Both the position numbers and the translations under genes were made by a program. Of a stretch of DNA of 64,000 nt, positions 24,419-33,409 are shown piece by piece (positions within the stretch are counted from its first letter, which is position 1; every line of letters starts with the position of its first letter). The notes beneath the pieces are model-generated. The model saw only the letters and a program-made list of their open reading frames with translations, made no database searches and was not told the DNA's origin. The DNA is from UBA9620 sp965220695. GTDB taxonomy: Bacteria; Acidobacteriota; Vicinamibacteria; Vicinamibacterales; UBA8438. The stretch covers positions 2,418,001 through 2,482,000 of the forward strand of contig OZ244838.1 of the NCBI GenBank assembly GCA_965220695.1. The letters are read 5' to 3'.

Positions 24419-24454
24419 CCTTGTGCTTGCACGTAAGACACTGCAAGCACAAGG
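24419..24454. promoter_or_regulatory. 13-bp perfect inverted repeat upstream of the TonB receptor
   Basis: CCTTGTGCTTGCA (24419-24431) and TGCAAGCACAAGG (24442-24454) are perfect reverse complements separated by 10 nt. The dyad lies 165 nt upstream of the TonB receptor start and 78 nt after the barrel-gene stop. No T-run follows, so a terminator is unlikely. Two half-sites about two helical turns apart fit a dimeric regulator or an RNA hairpin. The rest of the 277-nt gap shows no gene. Confidence 0.6.
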
Positions 24455-24618
24455 GTTATCTACGGGACATGTCCGCGGCAGACAGGCACGCCGTTTGCAT
24501 GAATACCGTAGATAGTCGGTAACTCGAGATGACGCTCGGTGCGAACGAACAGGTTTCCTTCGACTGAAGGCAATAACCCGTGAGAACACTCGTCAATCGA
24601 TTCGGAGTGGAGGGTTGA

Positions 24619-27600
24619 ATGGGCACACGGAAGCTCGGTATCTGTATCGTGGCTGCGCTCGCCTGCGTGGCTCTTGCCTCGGCTGACGCCGCCGCGCAAA
24701 GTCAGTTCAGCGGCCAGGTCACCGACGACACCGGGGGCGTGCTTCCCGGCGTGACGGTCGAGATCAGCAATCCGGAAATGATCGGAGGCGCGCGCATAGC
24801 CGTGACCGATGGGCAGGGCCGGTACACCGTCATCGATCTCCGCCCGGGCAGCTACACGCTCACCTTCACGCTGGCGGGCTTCGCGACCCAGATCAGGACC
24901 GACGTGGTCCTGGCGGGCGACGTGGCCTTGCCGGTCGACGTGGAGATGTCGGTCGGCGCGGTCGAAGAGACGATCACGGTGTCGGGCGAATCGCCGGTGG
25001 TCGACATCCAGCAGGCGGAGAACACCGCCGTGCTGACCCAGGAGACGCTCGAGTTCATCCCGACCGGGCGCAGCATCTACAACTTTGCGGCCTTGGTGCC
25101 GGGCATCAAGCCCGAACTCGGGTTCGGTCTCAATGCGCAGGACATCGCGGGGTCGCGGAATACGCAGCAGGTCTATATGTCCGGCCGCGGGACCAGCCCC
25201 CTGGAGTCGGGACTGTATGTCGACGGGCTCGACGTCAACACGATGGCGAACGACGGGGCCACCAAGCAATACATGAATCCGATGGAGGCGGCCGAGACGA
25301 CGTTCACGACGTCGGGGATGGGCGCCGAGACGGGGACGTCGGGGATCCGCATCAACATCATCCCGAGGGACGGCGGCAACAATCTGAGCGGCCAGTTCTT
25401 CGGCGGCGGGACCCAGCGGGGCATGACGTTCGAGAACTTCAACAGCAGAATGGGCGCGATGGGCATTCGCGGGCCTTCGGACGACGAAGTGTATGGCGTC
25501 GAAGGGGCGGAGTCGGGCACCCCGAAGATCAGCAAGGTGTACGACGTGAACGTCGGCATCGGCGGCCCGATTCTGCGCGACAGGCTGTGGTTCTACTCGT
25601 CGTATCGCGACTGGGGCTCGGACAACATCGAGCTCAACACGTTCAACCGCGACGGCTCGCCGGCGGTCGACGACAGCCGGATGAACAGCATCCTGCTGCG
25701 GCTGACCACGCAGTTGGGCACGCGGAACAAGCTGGCGTCCTCGTTCGACCGGATCTGGAAGCGCCAGCCCCACCAGTTCGGACCGGACATCGACCGGGAG
25801 ACCGCTTCGAGGACGACGTCGCCCGAGATCAACTACTACACCGCGACCGCGAAGTGGACGTCGACCGTCAGCAACCGCAGCCTCATCGAGCTGGGCTGGT
25901 CCGGCATCGGGCAGGCCTGGCGCTCTTCGAGCCAAGCGGGAATCGACAAGCCCCGGCCGTCGAACGTGACGCAGTGCCTCTCCACGCCCTGCGCGCCGCA
26001 GGGCGCGGCCGACCTCGCGATCCAGTCGGTGGGCGGCGACCCCTGGTACAGCGTCCTGAGGCGACGCGACGGACGGCTGGAGAGCTTGCGGTACCAGTCC
26101 GCCGGCTCGCAGGTCACCGACTACCCGTATCGCCAGTCCGTCACCGGTTCCTACTCGTATGTGACCGGTTCGCACAACGTCAAGGTGGGGTTCACGAACC
26201 GCTGGGGTCGTCAGACCCGCGCCGAGATCGTCAACGGCGACATCACACAGGTGAACTACAACGACAACCAGACCAACCCCTGGGGCCACAGCCTCGACTG
26301 GGTCGATGCCAACCACACGAATGCGAACTGTGACACGAACGGGCTCAACTGCGGCCTGCTCGGCCTCCCGACGTCGGTGTCGGTCCGCAGCACGCCGAGC
26401 CAGAACACGAAGCGGGTCGACTTCGACTATGGCATCTATGCGCAGGACCAGTGGACGATCGACCGCCTGACGCTCAACTACGGCATCCGGGCGGAAGGCG
26501 GCCGCATCAGCAACCCGGCGCAGACCAAACCGGCGGGCCGGTTCTCGGCGGCCAAGGAGTTCCAGCAGCTCTCGGGCGACTTCTTCCCGCAGATCGGTCC
26601 GGACTGGTCGCCGCGCTTCAGCGCCGCGTACGACGTCTTCGGCAACGGCAAGACGGCGCTGAAATCGAGTTGGAACCGGTACTACGGCACCTTCGGGTTC
26701 ACCTGGCTCCTGAATCTCGATGCCTACGCCCCGGCCGAGCTGCGCAGCGACACTCGAGACTGGTACGACGTGACGCTGGTGCCGGGGACCGACACCCCGA
26801 TGGGAACAGAGGGCTGCGAGACGACCGGCACCTGCGCCAACCCCTACGGGACCGACGGCGACAACATCCCGCAGAACTGGGAGATCGGGGTTCCGAACAA
26901 CGACCTCTTCGCGTTGGGGTCCAGCCGGGTCATCTGCACCGAAGGACTGACGCCGTTCAACGGGCGGTTCACCTGCGACCAGGACTGGCAGCGCCGGGGC
27001 GACGACGTGTTGACGTTCGCGCTCCAGCAGGAGGTCATGAACGGCGTCTCGGTGAACTTCGAGTGGCGCCGCCGGTGGACGCGGGAAGAAGATGCGAACG
27101 TCCGGGTCAACCGCTTCTTCGACTACAGCAACGGCGAGTTCCAGGACAACGACGTCTGGGTGCACGAGACCGACGTCGTCGCGCCGTTGCCCTACACCGG
27201 GCTCATCCCGATCTACAGCATCTACCCGAGCGAAGAAGCGAAGGCCGGGTCCGTGGACGCCACCATCCCGAAGTCCGCCAATTGGCTGGATCGCTACACG
27301 GGTTTCGAAGTGGGCATCAACGCGAGGCTGCCGAACGGCGGCACGATCTTCGGCGCGTGGACGGCCGAGGTCCCGGGCGAGAGCAGCGGCTCGGGTATCA
27401 ACAACCACTGCGGCGGGACGATCTTCGAGGGCGACAACCCGAACTCCCTCCGGTTCTGCAACGAGTTCGACAACCCGGGCAACTGGCTGCACGAATTCAA
27501 GCTCTCGGGCGCGTACCCGCTGCCGTGGTACCAGATCCAGCTTGCCGGCACGCTCCAGGCGTATCCGGGCAACAGCATGTGGGAGTACTGGTACTTCTCG

Positions 27601-28017
27601 CGGAGGTTCTACTACCCGTCGATCTACGCGAGATACGACTCGCAGTTCTACAACGACACCAACTGCGTCGCTCCGTGCACGGTCGGCGCGTTGTTCAACA
27701 CCACCGGCGGGCGCGGCAAGACCGGACAGTATTCCACGAGCAGCAACGGCACCTCTCGGGAGCTCCTGCCATACGCATCCGTCAAGAACCTGCCCTACTT
27801 CACCCAGCTCGACCTGAGCATGGCGAGGATCTTCAACGTCGACAACTGGCGCATCGACACCCGCTTCGAAGCGTTCAACATCTTCAATGCGGGGACCGTG
27901 CTGGGGATAAATAACGGCACCGGCACGACCTACGGCGGCCAAGCCATCGACACTTGGGAAGCGAGGCGGGTCATGACCGGGCGTGTCCTGCGGTTGTCGA
28001 TGACGGCGAGGTTCTGA
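24619..28017 (+). CDS. Oar-like TonB-dependent receptor with carboxypeptidase-regulatory N-terminus
   Basis: The 1132-residue protein starts at ATG 24619 behind GGAGTGGAGGG. A signal peptide (1-28, ending AAAQS) is followed by a carboxypeptidase-regulatory-like domain (~30-110: FSGQVTDDTGGVLPGVTVEI, YTVIDLRPGSYTLTFTLAGF). A plug-like region (EETITVSGESPVVDI, YNFAALVPGIKPELGF) and a long barrel ending in the expected C-terminal Phe (LRLSMTARF) follow. This is the usual architecture of acidobacterial SusC/Oar-type receptors. The substrate is unknown; import of glycan or peptide fragments across the outer membrane is likely. A rho-independent terminator follows at 28042-28079, so the transcript probably ends here. 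Confidence 0.9.
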   Translation: MGTRKLGICIVAALACVALASADAAAQSQFSGQVTDDTGGVLPGVTVEISNPEMIGGARIAVTDGQGRYTVIDLRPGSYTLTFTLAGFATQIRTDVVLAGDVALPVDVEMSVGAVEETITVSGESPVVDIQQAENTAVLTQETLEFIPTGRSIYNFAALVPGIKPELGFGLNAQDIAGSRNTQQVYMSGRGTSPLESGLYVDGLDVNTMANDGATKQYMNPMEAAETTFTTSGMGAETGTSGIRINIIPRDGGNNLSGQFFGGGTQRGMTFENFNSRMGAMGIRGPSDDEVYGVEGAESGTPKISKVYDVNVGIGGPILRDRLWFYSSYRDWGSDNIELNTFNRDGSPAVDDSRMNSILLRLTTQLGTRNKLASSFDRIWKRQPHQFGPDIDRETASRTTSPEINYYTATAKWTSTVSNRSLIELGWSGIGQAWRSSSQAGIDKPRPSNVTQCLSTPCAPQGAADLAIQSVGGDPWYSVLRRRDGRLESLRYQSAGSQVTDYPYRQSVTGSYSYVTGSHNVKVGFTNRWGRQTRAEIVNGDITQVNYNDNQTNPWGHSLDWVDANHTNANCDTNGLNCGLLGLPTSVSVRSTPSQNTKRVDFDYGIYAQDQWTIDRLTLNYGIRAEGGRISNPAQTKPAGRFSAAKEFQQLSGDFFPQIGPDWSPRFSAAYDVFGNGKTALKSSWNRYYGTFGFTWLLNLDAYAPAELRSDTRDWYDVTLVPGTDTPMGTEGCETTGTCANPYGTDGDNIPQNWEIGVPNNDLFALGSSRVICTEGLTPFNGRFTCDQDWQRRGDDVLTFALQQEVMNGVSVNFEWRRRWTREEDANVRVNRFFDYSNGEFQDNDVWVHETDVVAPLPYTGLIPIYSIYPSEEAKAGSVDATIPKSANWLDRYTGFEVGINARLPNGGTIFGAWTAEVPGESSGSGINNHCGGTIFEGDNPNSLRFCNEFDNPGNWLHEFKLSGAYPLPWYQIQLAGTLQAYPGNSMWEYWYFSRRFYYPSIYARYDSQFYNDTNCVAPCTVGALFNTTGGRGKTGQYSTSSNGTSRELLPYASVKNLPYFTQLDLSMARIFNVDNWRIDTRFEAFNIFNAGTVLGINNGTGTTYGGQAIDTWEARRVMTGRVLRLSMTARF

Positions 28018-28041
28018 CACGAACGAGACGCGAGTCGGAAG

Positions 28042-28079
28042 GAACCGGTGGGGGCGCTTGCCTCCACCGGTTCTCTTTT
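28042..28079 (+). terminator. Rho-independent terminator
   Basis: A perfect 10-bp stem, GAACCGGTGG (28042-28051) and CCACCGGTTC (28064-28073), with a GC-rich 12-nt loop is followed by TCTTTT. It lies 24 nt behind the TonB receptor stop and just before the cytochrome c gene, so it should separate the two transcription units. Confidence 0.85.
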
Positions 28080-28094
28080 GTACGGTTGCACGAA

Positions 28095-29342
28095 ATGACG
28101 TGGTCTGCTGAAGCACGGGGACGCGCCGTCCTGCTCCTCTTCTTCCTGGGTCTGGCGACGGACACGGGCGCCGAGCCCGCGGGTGCGCCGACCTTCACCA
28201 GGGACGTGGCGCCGATCCTGTACGAGCACTGCGTCGCGTGTCATCGACCGGGTCAGATCGCGCCGATGTCGCTCATCACCTACGGCGAGACCCGCCCCTG
28301 GGCGCGGGCCATCAAACTCAAGGTCGAAACCCGGGAGATGCCGCCCTGGAACGCCCAACACGGCATCCAGGCCTACAAGAACGACCCGTCGCTGCCGCAG
28401 GCGGCGGTCGACACGATCAGCGCCTGGGTCGACGGCGGCGCGCCGGAAGGGAACGCCGCGGACCTGCCCGAGGCGCCGACCTTTCCCGAAGGGTGGTCCA
28501 TCGGCGAGCCCGACTACGTGTTCACGATGATCGAACCCTACGTGGTGCCGGCCGGCGGGACGGTGCCGTATCTCTACTTCGACGTCCCCACTGGCCTCAC
28601 CGAAGACATCTTCATCTCTGCCAGCGAGGTCAGGCCCGGAGACACGCGTGTGGTGCACCACGTGACCACGGCCGTGGTCCCGGGTGATGACGTACCGGTG
28701 AACGGAACGCCGAAGCTCGAACGCACCCGGACGCCCGTCGAGGGCGCCCGGCTCAGTCAGTACGTGCCGAACAACAGCCGCTGGGGCTTCGGCGAGGGGA
28801 TGATCGCCCGGCTGCCCGCCAGCGCCCTGATCGAGGCCGAGATGCACTACACGACCGTCGGCTCGCCGGTCGCCGACCAGACCAGTTGGGGGGTCGTGCT
28901 GGCGCAGGGGCCGGTGTCCGAGCCGCGGCTGAGCAAGGGGGGCATCGTCTCGGCCGGCGAGCAGTTCGTGATCCCGCCGCACGACCCGAACTTCGAGCTC
29001 GTCGGCCGCCGCATCTTTCTGCAGGACGCGTTTCTGCTGGACATGGCGCCGCACATGCACTCGCGCGGGAAGGACATGACCTACACGGTCGTGCGGCCGG
29101 GCGGCGAGCGGGTCGTCGCCCTCTCGGTGCCGAAGTACGACTTCAACTGGCAGCACATCTACGAGCTGGCCCGGCCGATCTTCATGCCGAAGGGCTCGGT
29201 GCTCGAAGTGGTGATGCACTTCGACAACTCGGCCGGCAACCGGGACAATCCGGATCCCAACGCCGAGGTCCGCTTCGGCGATCAGACCTGGGAAGAGATG
29301 GCGTTCGGGTTCTACAGCTACGCCGAGAGCGACAACCCATAG
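28095..29342 (+). CDS. Cytochrome c fused to a PHM/DBH-like copper monooxygenase domain
   Basis: The 415-residue secreted protein starts at ATG 28095. A signal peptide (~1-26) is followed by one c-type heme site, CVACH at 46-50, within DVAPILYEHCVACHRPG, and by PLSxxTYxxxRPWA-like sequence typical of these proteins. From ~135 a copper type II ascorbate-dependent monooxygenase-like region has candidate ligands: His188-His189 (VVHHVTT), His251 (EMHYTT), His320/His322 (HMHSRG) and Met374 (VMHFDNS). This mirrors the two-copper site of peptidylglycine monooxygenase. Substrate and electron donor are unknown; periplasmic oxidation is inferred. The gene follows a terminator and is followed by a small secreted-protein gene. 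Confidence 0.8.
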   Translation: MTWSAEARGRAVLLLFFLGLATDTGAEPAGAPTFTRDVAPILYEHCVACHRPGQIAPMSLITYGETRPWARAIKLKVETREMPPWNAQHGIQAYKNDPSLPQAAVDTISAWVDGGAPEGNAADLPEAPTFPEGWSIGEPDYVFTMIEPYVVPAGGTVPYLYFDVPTGLTEDIFISASEVRPGDTRVVHHVTTAVVPGDDVPVNGTPKLERTRTPVEGARLSQYVPNNSRWGFGEGMIARLPASALIEAEMHYTTVGSPVADQTSWGVVLAQGPVSEPRLSKGGIVSAGEQFVIPPHDPNFELVGRRIFLQDAFLLDMAPHMHSRGKDMTYTVVRPGGERVVALSVPKYDFNWQHIYELARPIFMPKGSVLEVVMHFDNSAGNRDNPDPNAEVRFGDQTWEEMAFGFYSYAESDNP

Positions 29343-29454
29343 CCTGGTCCGGCTCTCTCCCATGCGCGAGTGCGAGTGCCCTGCCCCCGGCCAGGCCGCG
29401 TCCGTCGCGTCCGGCCGCACCTATAATGAGTTGCTCGCACAGTCAGGAGGGCGC

Positions 29455-29949
29455 ATGAAACTCGTCACGGTGCGCTACGGCATCTTCGCCTGGATGCTCA
29501 TGGCGTCGCTGGCCGGCGGCGTCTCGGCCCAGGGCCGGTTGATCGACGTGAAGAGTCTGAGCTGCAGCTTCCTCGTCATCGCCACGGGGACCTGGACGGA
29601 CGGCAACGCCGAAGGACGCGTGGGTGGCTCCCTGCTGACGGTGCGGTTCGGGGCGATCGACATGGAGGCCGCCGCCTCCGTCGTCGACGCCGGCCTGCCG
29701 ATCACCGAGGTCGACCCCGTCGAGCCCTACGGTCCGTCGCATCTCATCACGCGGGTCACCGACGACTACCTCCATTTCATCCAGATGTTCACGGCCGGCG
29801 TGCTCTTCACGACCACCGTCATCAATCGCGAAACCGTCGGCGGCAAGCTCATGGCGGTCCACACGCGCCACGTGTATGCCGACGCGGCCGATCCGTCGGC
29901 GACCACGCGGCCCGAGCAGTATTACGGCGATTGTGAAGTCGGGCGGTAG
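29455..29949 (+). CDS. Secreted protein of unknown function
   Basis: The protein has 164 residues. ATG 29455 is preceded by AGGAGG, and a TATAAT sits at 29422-29427, a plausible -10 box although no good -35 was seen. A signal peptide ends near VSAQG. The mature part has LLTVRFGAID, ITRVTDDYLHFIQMF and GKLMAVHTRHVY, and two Cys residues (SLSCSF, YGDCEV) that could pair. Similar short secreted proteins are common in Acidobacteriota, but I know no function. The CRTAC1 operon starts 69 nt downstream on the same strand. Confidence 0.7.
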   Translation: MKLVTVRYGIFAWMLMASLAGGVSAQGRLIDVKSLSCSFLVIATGTWTDGNAEGRVGGSLLTVRFGAIDMEAAASVVDAGLPITEVDPVEPYGPSHLITRVTDDYLHFIQMFTAGVLFTTTVINRETVGGKLMAVHTRHVYADAADPSATTRPEQYYGDCEVGR

Positions 29950-30018
29950 TCAGGGTCCGACGGCAGGCACGGCATGCGGGAGCGCCATAGTCGAAACCGC
30001 ATAACAAGGCTCGCAACG

Positions 30019-31773
30019 ATGGGACGACGAGCGGTGTTTCCCCTGGCGGTTCTGCTCGCGGCCGCGGGGTGCACGGCCGCGGGGTGCGGGGCCCCGGGTA
30101 CCGAGGCGCCGGACGCGAGCGCGGCGTCGGGAACGAACGGCGGACGCGAGTGGTTCACCGACCGCGCCGCGGCGTCCGGTCTCGACTTCGTGCACTTCAA
30201 CGGCATGTCCGGAGCGTACTATCAGCCGGAGGGCATCGGATCGGGTGTGGCGCTGTTCGACTTCGACAACGACGGCGACCTCGACGTCTACCTGGTGCAG
30301 GGCCGCATGCTCGGGACGGGTGCGCCGCTGATCCCGCCCCCGGACGGGCCGCTCACCGATCGCCTGTATCGCAACGATCTGGATGGATCGGGCGACCCGA
30401 CCCGGCTGCAGTTCACCGACGTGACCGAAGAGAGCGGGCTCGCGGCGGACGGTTACGGCATGGGCGTGGCCACGGGTGACATCGACAACGACGGCTGGGT
30501 CGACCTGTATGTCACGGCGTTCGGGTCGAACCAACTGTTCCGGAACAACGGGGACGGCAGCTTCAGCGATATCTCGCAGCCGTCCGGCACGGACGACCCG
30601 GCCTGGAGCGTGTCCGCTTCGTTCGTGGATGTCGACCGCGACGGATGGCTCGATCTGTTCGTCGGGAACTACCTGCGCTATTCGATCGAGACGCACACCC
30701 CCTGTCTCAGCCGGTCGGGGGCGCCCGACTACTGCTCGCCGCAGATGAGCCGGGCAGAGCCGGACCGCCTTTACCGGAACCTCGGGGACGGCACGTTCGC
30801 CGACGTCACCGCCGCCGCCGGGCTGGCGCGCGAGTTCGGGCCCGCGCTCGGCGTCGCGACCGCCGACTTCGACAACGACGGCTGGATCGACATCTTCGTC
30901 GCCAACGATCTGCAGGAGAACCAGTTGTGGATCAACCGTCAGGACGGTACCTTCATGAACATGGCGCCGCTCTGGGGCGCGGCGGTGGGCGTCAACGGGG
31001 ATCCCAAGAGCGACATGGGGGTGGACGCGGGCGACTTCGACGACGATGGAGACGAAGACCTGTTCATCACCGAGCTGACCGGTGAAGGCAACACGCTGTA
31101 TGTCAACGACGGCGCCGGGCTGTTCGAAGAACAGAGCGTCCGCACCGGCATCCGCGCTGCCAGCCTGCGCTACACCGGCTTCGGCGCGGCCTGGGTCGAC
31201 TTCGACAACGACGGACGGCTTGACGTCGCCGCGGTCAACGGACGGGTGGTGCTGGACCACGAGGCGCGGGGGCCCGACAATCCCTTTCCGTTGCAGCAGC
31301 GCAACCTGCTGCAACGCAATCTCGGTGACGGGCGGTTCGAGGACGTGACCGACCGCGGCGGCGCGGTCTTCGCGCACGCGGAGGTGAGCCGCGGCGCGGC
31401 GTTCGGCGACGTCGACAACGACGGCGACGTGGACATGGTGGTGAACAACGCGGCCGGACCGGTCCGCCTGCTGATCAACGACCTCGGGCACCGGAACCAC
31501 TGGGTCGGGCTGCGGCTCGTCGGGCGCGGCACGCCGCGCGACATGCCCGGGGCGCGTGTAGCGGTGACGACGCCGGATGGGACAGTCCGCTGGCGGCGCG
31601 CGCGCGCGGACGGAAGCTACGCGTCGGCCAACGATCCGCGCGTGCTCGTCGGCCTCGGCGACGCCGCTGACCCGGTGCAGGTGCGGGTCACCTGGCCGGA
31701 CGGGCAGGTCGAAGCGTGGAGCGGCGTGCCGGCCGACCGCTACACGACGCTGACCCAGGGAGGTGGGCAATGA
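30019..31773 (+). CDS. CRTAC1 family protein (FG-GAP/VCBS propeller with ASPIC/UnbV end)
   Basis: The 584-residue protein has a lipobox-like N-terminus (LAAAGC, Cys18). It is built of FG-GAP repeats with Ca-binding loops (DFDNDGDLDVY, DIDNDGWVDLYV, DVDRDGWLDLFV, DFDNDGWIDIFV, DFDDDGDEDLFI, DFDNDGRLDVAA, DVDNDGDVDMVV), which indicate a seven-bladed propeller. The C-terminal ~90 residues (NHWVGLRLVGRG, GSYASANDPRVLVGLGD, VRVTWPDGQVEAW) are the ASPIC/UnbV domain. It is probably exported and membrane-attached. The TGA overlaps the ATG of the TPR gene (ATGA at 31770-31773). An upstream ATG at 29974 is possible but lacks a signal peptide. Confidence 0.88.
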   Translation: MGRRAVFPLAVLLAAAGCTAAGCGAPGTEAPDASAASGTNGGREWFTDRAAASGLDFVHFNGMSGAYYQPEGIGSGVALFDFDNDGDLDVYLVQGRMLGTGAPLIPPPDGPLTDRLYRNDLDGSGDPTRLQFTDVTEESGLAADGYGMGVATGDIDNDGWVDLYVTAFGSNQLFRNNGDGSFSDISQPSGTDDPAWSVSASFVDVDRDGWLDLFVGNYLRYSIETHTPCLSRSGAPDYCSPQMSRAEPDRLYRNLGDGTFADVTAAAGLAREFGPALGVATADFDNDGWIDIFVANDLQENQLWINRQDGTFMNMAPLWGAAVGVNGDPKSDMGVDAGDFDDDGDEDLFITELTGEGNTLYVNDGAGLFEEQSVRTGIRAASLRYTGFGAAWVDFDNDGRLDVAAVNGRVVLDHEARGPDNPFPLQQRNLLQRNLGDGRFEDVTDRGGAVFAHAEVSRGAAFGDVDNDGDVDMVVNNAAGPVRLLINDLGHRNHWVGLRLVGRGTPRDMPGARVAVTTPDGTVRWRRARADGSYASANDPRVLVGLGDAADPVQVRVTWPDGQVEAWSGVPADRYTTLTQGGGQ

Positions 31774-33407
31774 TCCGGGACCGGCGGCCGGCTCGGTTGC
31801 GCGCCGCCGCCTCCGTGGCCGGAGCCGGTGCGCTGACCGCGCTGGTGCTGGCGGTCGGGGCCTGCGCGCCGCCTGAGGACGCCCCCTCGACGAACGGGTC
31901 ACCCGGGGCGGACGCGATCGGGACACTGCGCACGGTCACGCTGCCCGATCTGTCGACGCTGGCCGAGCCGGTGCAGGACCAGATACGCGAACGGTTCGCC
32001 GCCGCCACCCCAAATGCCGGGACCGGCGCCGCGTCCGAGGAACGGGGCGCCGCGTTTGGCGAATTGGGTCTGGTCCTGATGGCGGCCGGCTTCCATGGCG
32101 CGGCCGAATCAAGCCTTCTGAATGCGCAAGCGCTGGCGCCGGCGGCCCCGCGCTGGCCCTACTATCTCGGTCACCTCCACAAGATTCGCGGCGAGCCGGC
32201 GAGAGCAGCGACGGCGTTCGAGCGCGTCGTCGAACTGCGCTCGACCGATCTGGCGGCCCTGGTCTGGCTGGGTGAGATGTATCTCGCCGACGGCCGCGCC
32301 GAGGCGGCGGAGCGCGTGTTCAACCATGCGGTGACGATCGAACCGGGGTCGGCCGCGGCGCTGTCCGGCGTGGGGCGCGCGGCGTTGGCACGCCGCGACT
32401 ACGCCCGGTCGGCAGAGTATCTTGAGCGCGCCCTGTCGGTCGATCCCCGCGCGCTGAGTCTGCACAACACGGCCGCGATGGCCTATCAGCGGCTGGGCGC
32501 GCTGGACACGGCGGGCGCGCATCTCGACCAACGGGGCAGCGGCAAGCCGACGCTGCCCGACCCGTGGATGCAGGCCTACGAGCAGGCGCTGGACAGTGCG
32601 ACGGCCTACCAGATTCGCGGCATGCAGGCGCTGGAGAGCGGGCGCCTGCCGGCGGCGCAGGACGCCTTCCGGCAGGGCCTCGCACTGGCGCCGGACGACC
32701 CGGCGCTGCTGTCCGGACTGGGCGAGACGCTGGCCCGATCGGGTGACACGAGCGGGGCCGTCTCGCAATTCGAAGCGGCGCTGCGCCGGGCGCCGGATCA
32801 TCCCCAGGCGCTGTTCGGGCTCGGAATGCTGCTGAACCTGGACGGCCGCCCCGACCAGGCAATTGCACGATTCTCCGCGGCGGTCGACCGTCAGCCCGAC
32901 TATCTGGAGGCGCGGCTGGCGTTGGCCGAGGCGCTGCGCGTCACCGGCCGGTTGCGGGAATCGTTGCCGCACCTGGAGCGCATCGTCACGCTGGCGCCCG
33001 GACTCGCCAATCCGTGGGTCGTGCAGGCGATGACACTTGTGCGCCTCGAGCGCTATCCGGAGGCGCGCGATCGCTTGACCGCGGCCCGACACGTCCACCC
33101 CGATCTCCCGGTGCTCGCCGATCTGCTGGTGCGCGTGCTGGCGGCGGCGCCCGACGATCGGGTGCGCGACGGCCGCCGCGCCCTGGAGCTGATGGAAGAA
33201 CTGCTCGAGGGCCCGCAGAACTTCTCGATGGGCGAGGCGATGGCGATGACGCTGGCCGAACTGGGCCGCTTCGACGAGGCGGTCAACTGGCAACGGCAGG
33301 CCATGGCTTCCGCCCGCGCGGCGGGCCGCAGCGACCTCGCCGCAGGCATGGCGCAGAATCTCAGACTTTACGAGCAGCGCCGACCGTGCCGCACGCCGCT
33401 GGGGTGA
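31770..33407 (+). CDS. TPR-repeat lipoprotein
   Basis: The protein has 545 residues, with a translationally coupled start at ATG 31770 and a GGGAGGTGGG ribosome-binding site inside the previous gene. The N-terminus is basic, then hydrophobic, ending in a lipobox-like VLAVGAC (Cys32). About ten TPR-like helix pairs follow from ~60 to 500, with repeated W-P-YYLGHLH, A-LVWLGEMYLADGR, ALSGVGRAALARRDY, LLSGLGETLARSG, ALFGLGMLLNLDGR and LAEALRVTGRL. It probably acts as a scaffold between the two CRTAC1 proteins encoded on either side. No enzymatic motif was seen. Confidence 0.85.
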   Translation: MIRDRRPARLRAAASVAGAGALTALVLAVGACAPPEDAPSTNGSPGADAIGTLRTVTLPDLSTLAEPVQDQIRERFAAATPNAGTGAASEERGAAFGELGLVLMAAGFHGAAESSLLNAQALAPAAPRWPYYLGHLHKIRGEPARAATAFERVVELRSTDLAALVWLGEMYLADGRAEAAERVFNHAVTIEPGSAAALSGVGRAALARRDYARSAEYLERALSVDPRALSLHNTAAMAYQRLGALDTAGAHLDQRGSGKPTLPDPWMQAYEQALDSATAYQIRGMQALESGRLPAAQDAFRQGLALAPDDPALLSGLGETLARSGDTSGAVSQFEAALRRAPDHPQALFGLGMLLNLDGRPDQAIARFSAAVDRQPDYLEARLALAEALRVTGRLRESLPHLERIVTLAPGLANPWVVQAMTLVRLERYPEARDRLTAARHVHPDLPVLADLLVRVLAAAPDDRVRDGRRALELMEELLEGPQNFSMGEAMAMTLAELGRFDEAVNWQRQAMASARAAGRSDLAAGMAQNLRLYEQRRPCRTPLG

Positions 33408-33409
33408 GC

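Noticed and set aside
24460..28116. Open frame of 1218 codons on the minus strand
   Set aside because: It is fully antisense to the TonB receptor, which has signal peptide, family sequence and C-terminal Phe. The antisense product is Arg/Val/Asp-rich with no family features, an effect of codon bias at high GC.
29950..31926. Open frame of 658 codons on the minus strand
   Set aside because: Antisense to the first CRTAC1 gene; the DNDGD calcium loops on the plus strand are decisive.
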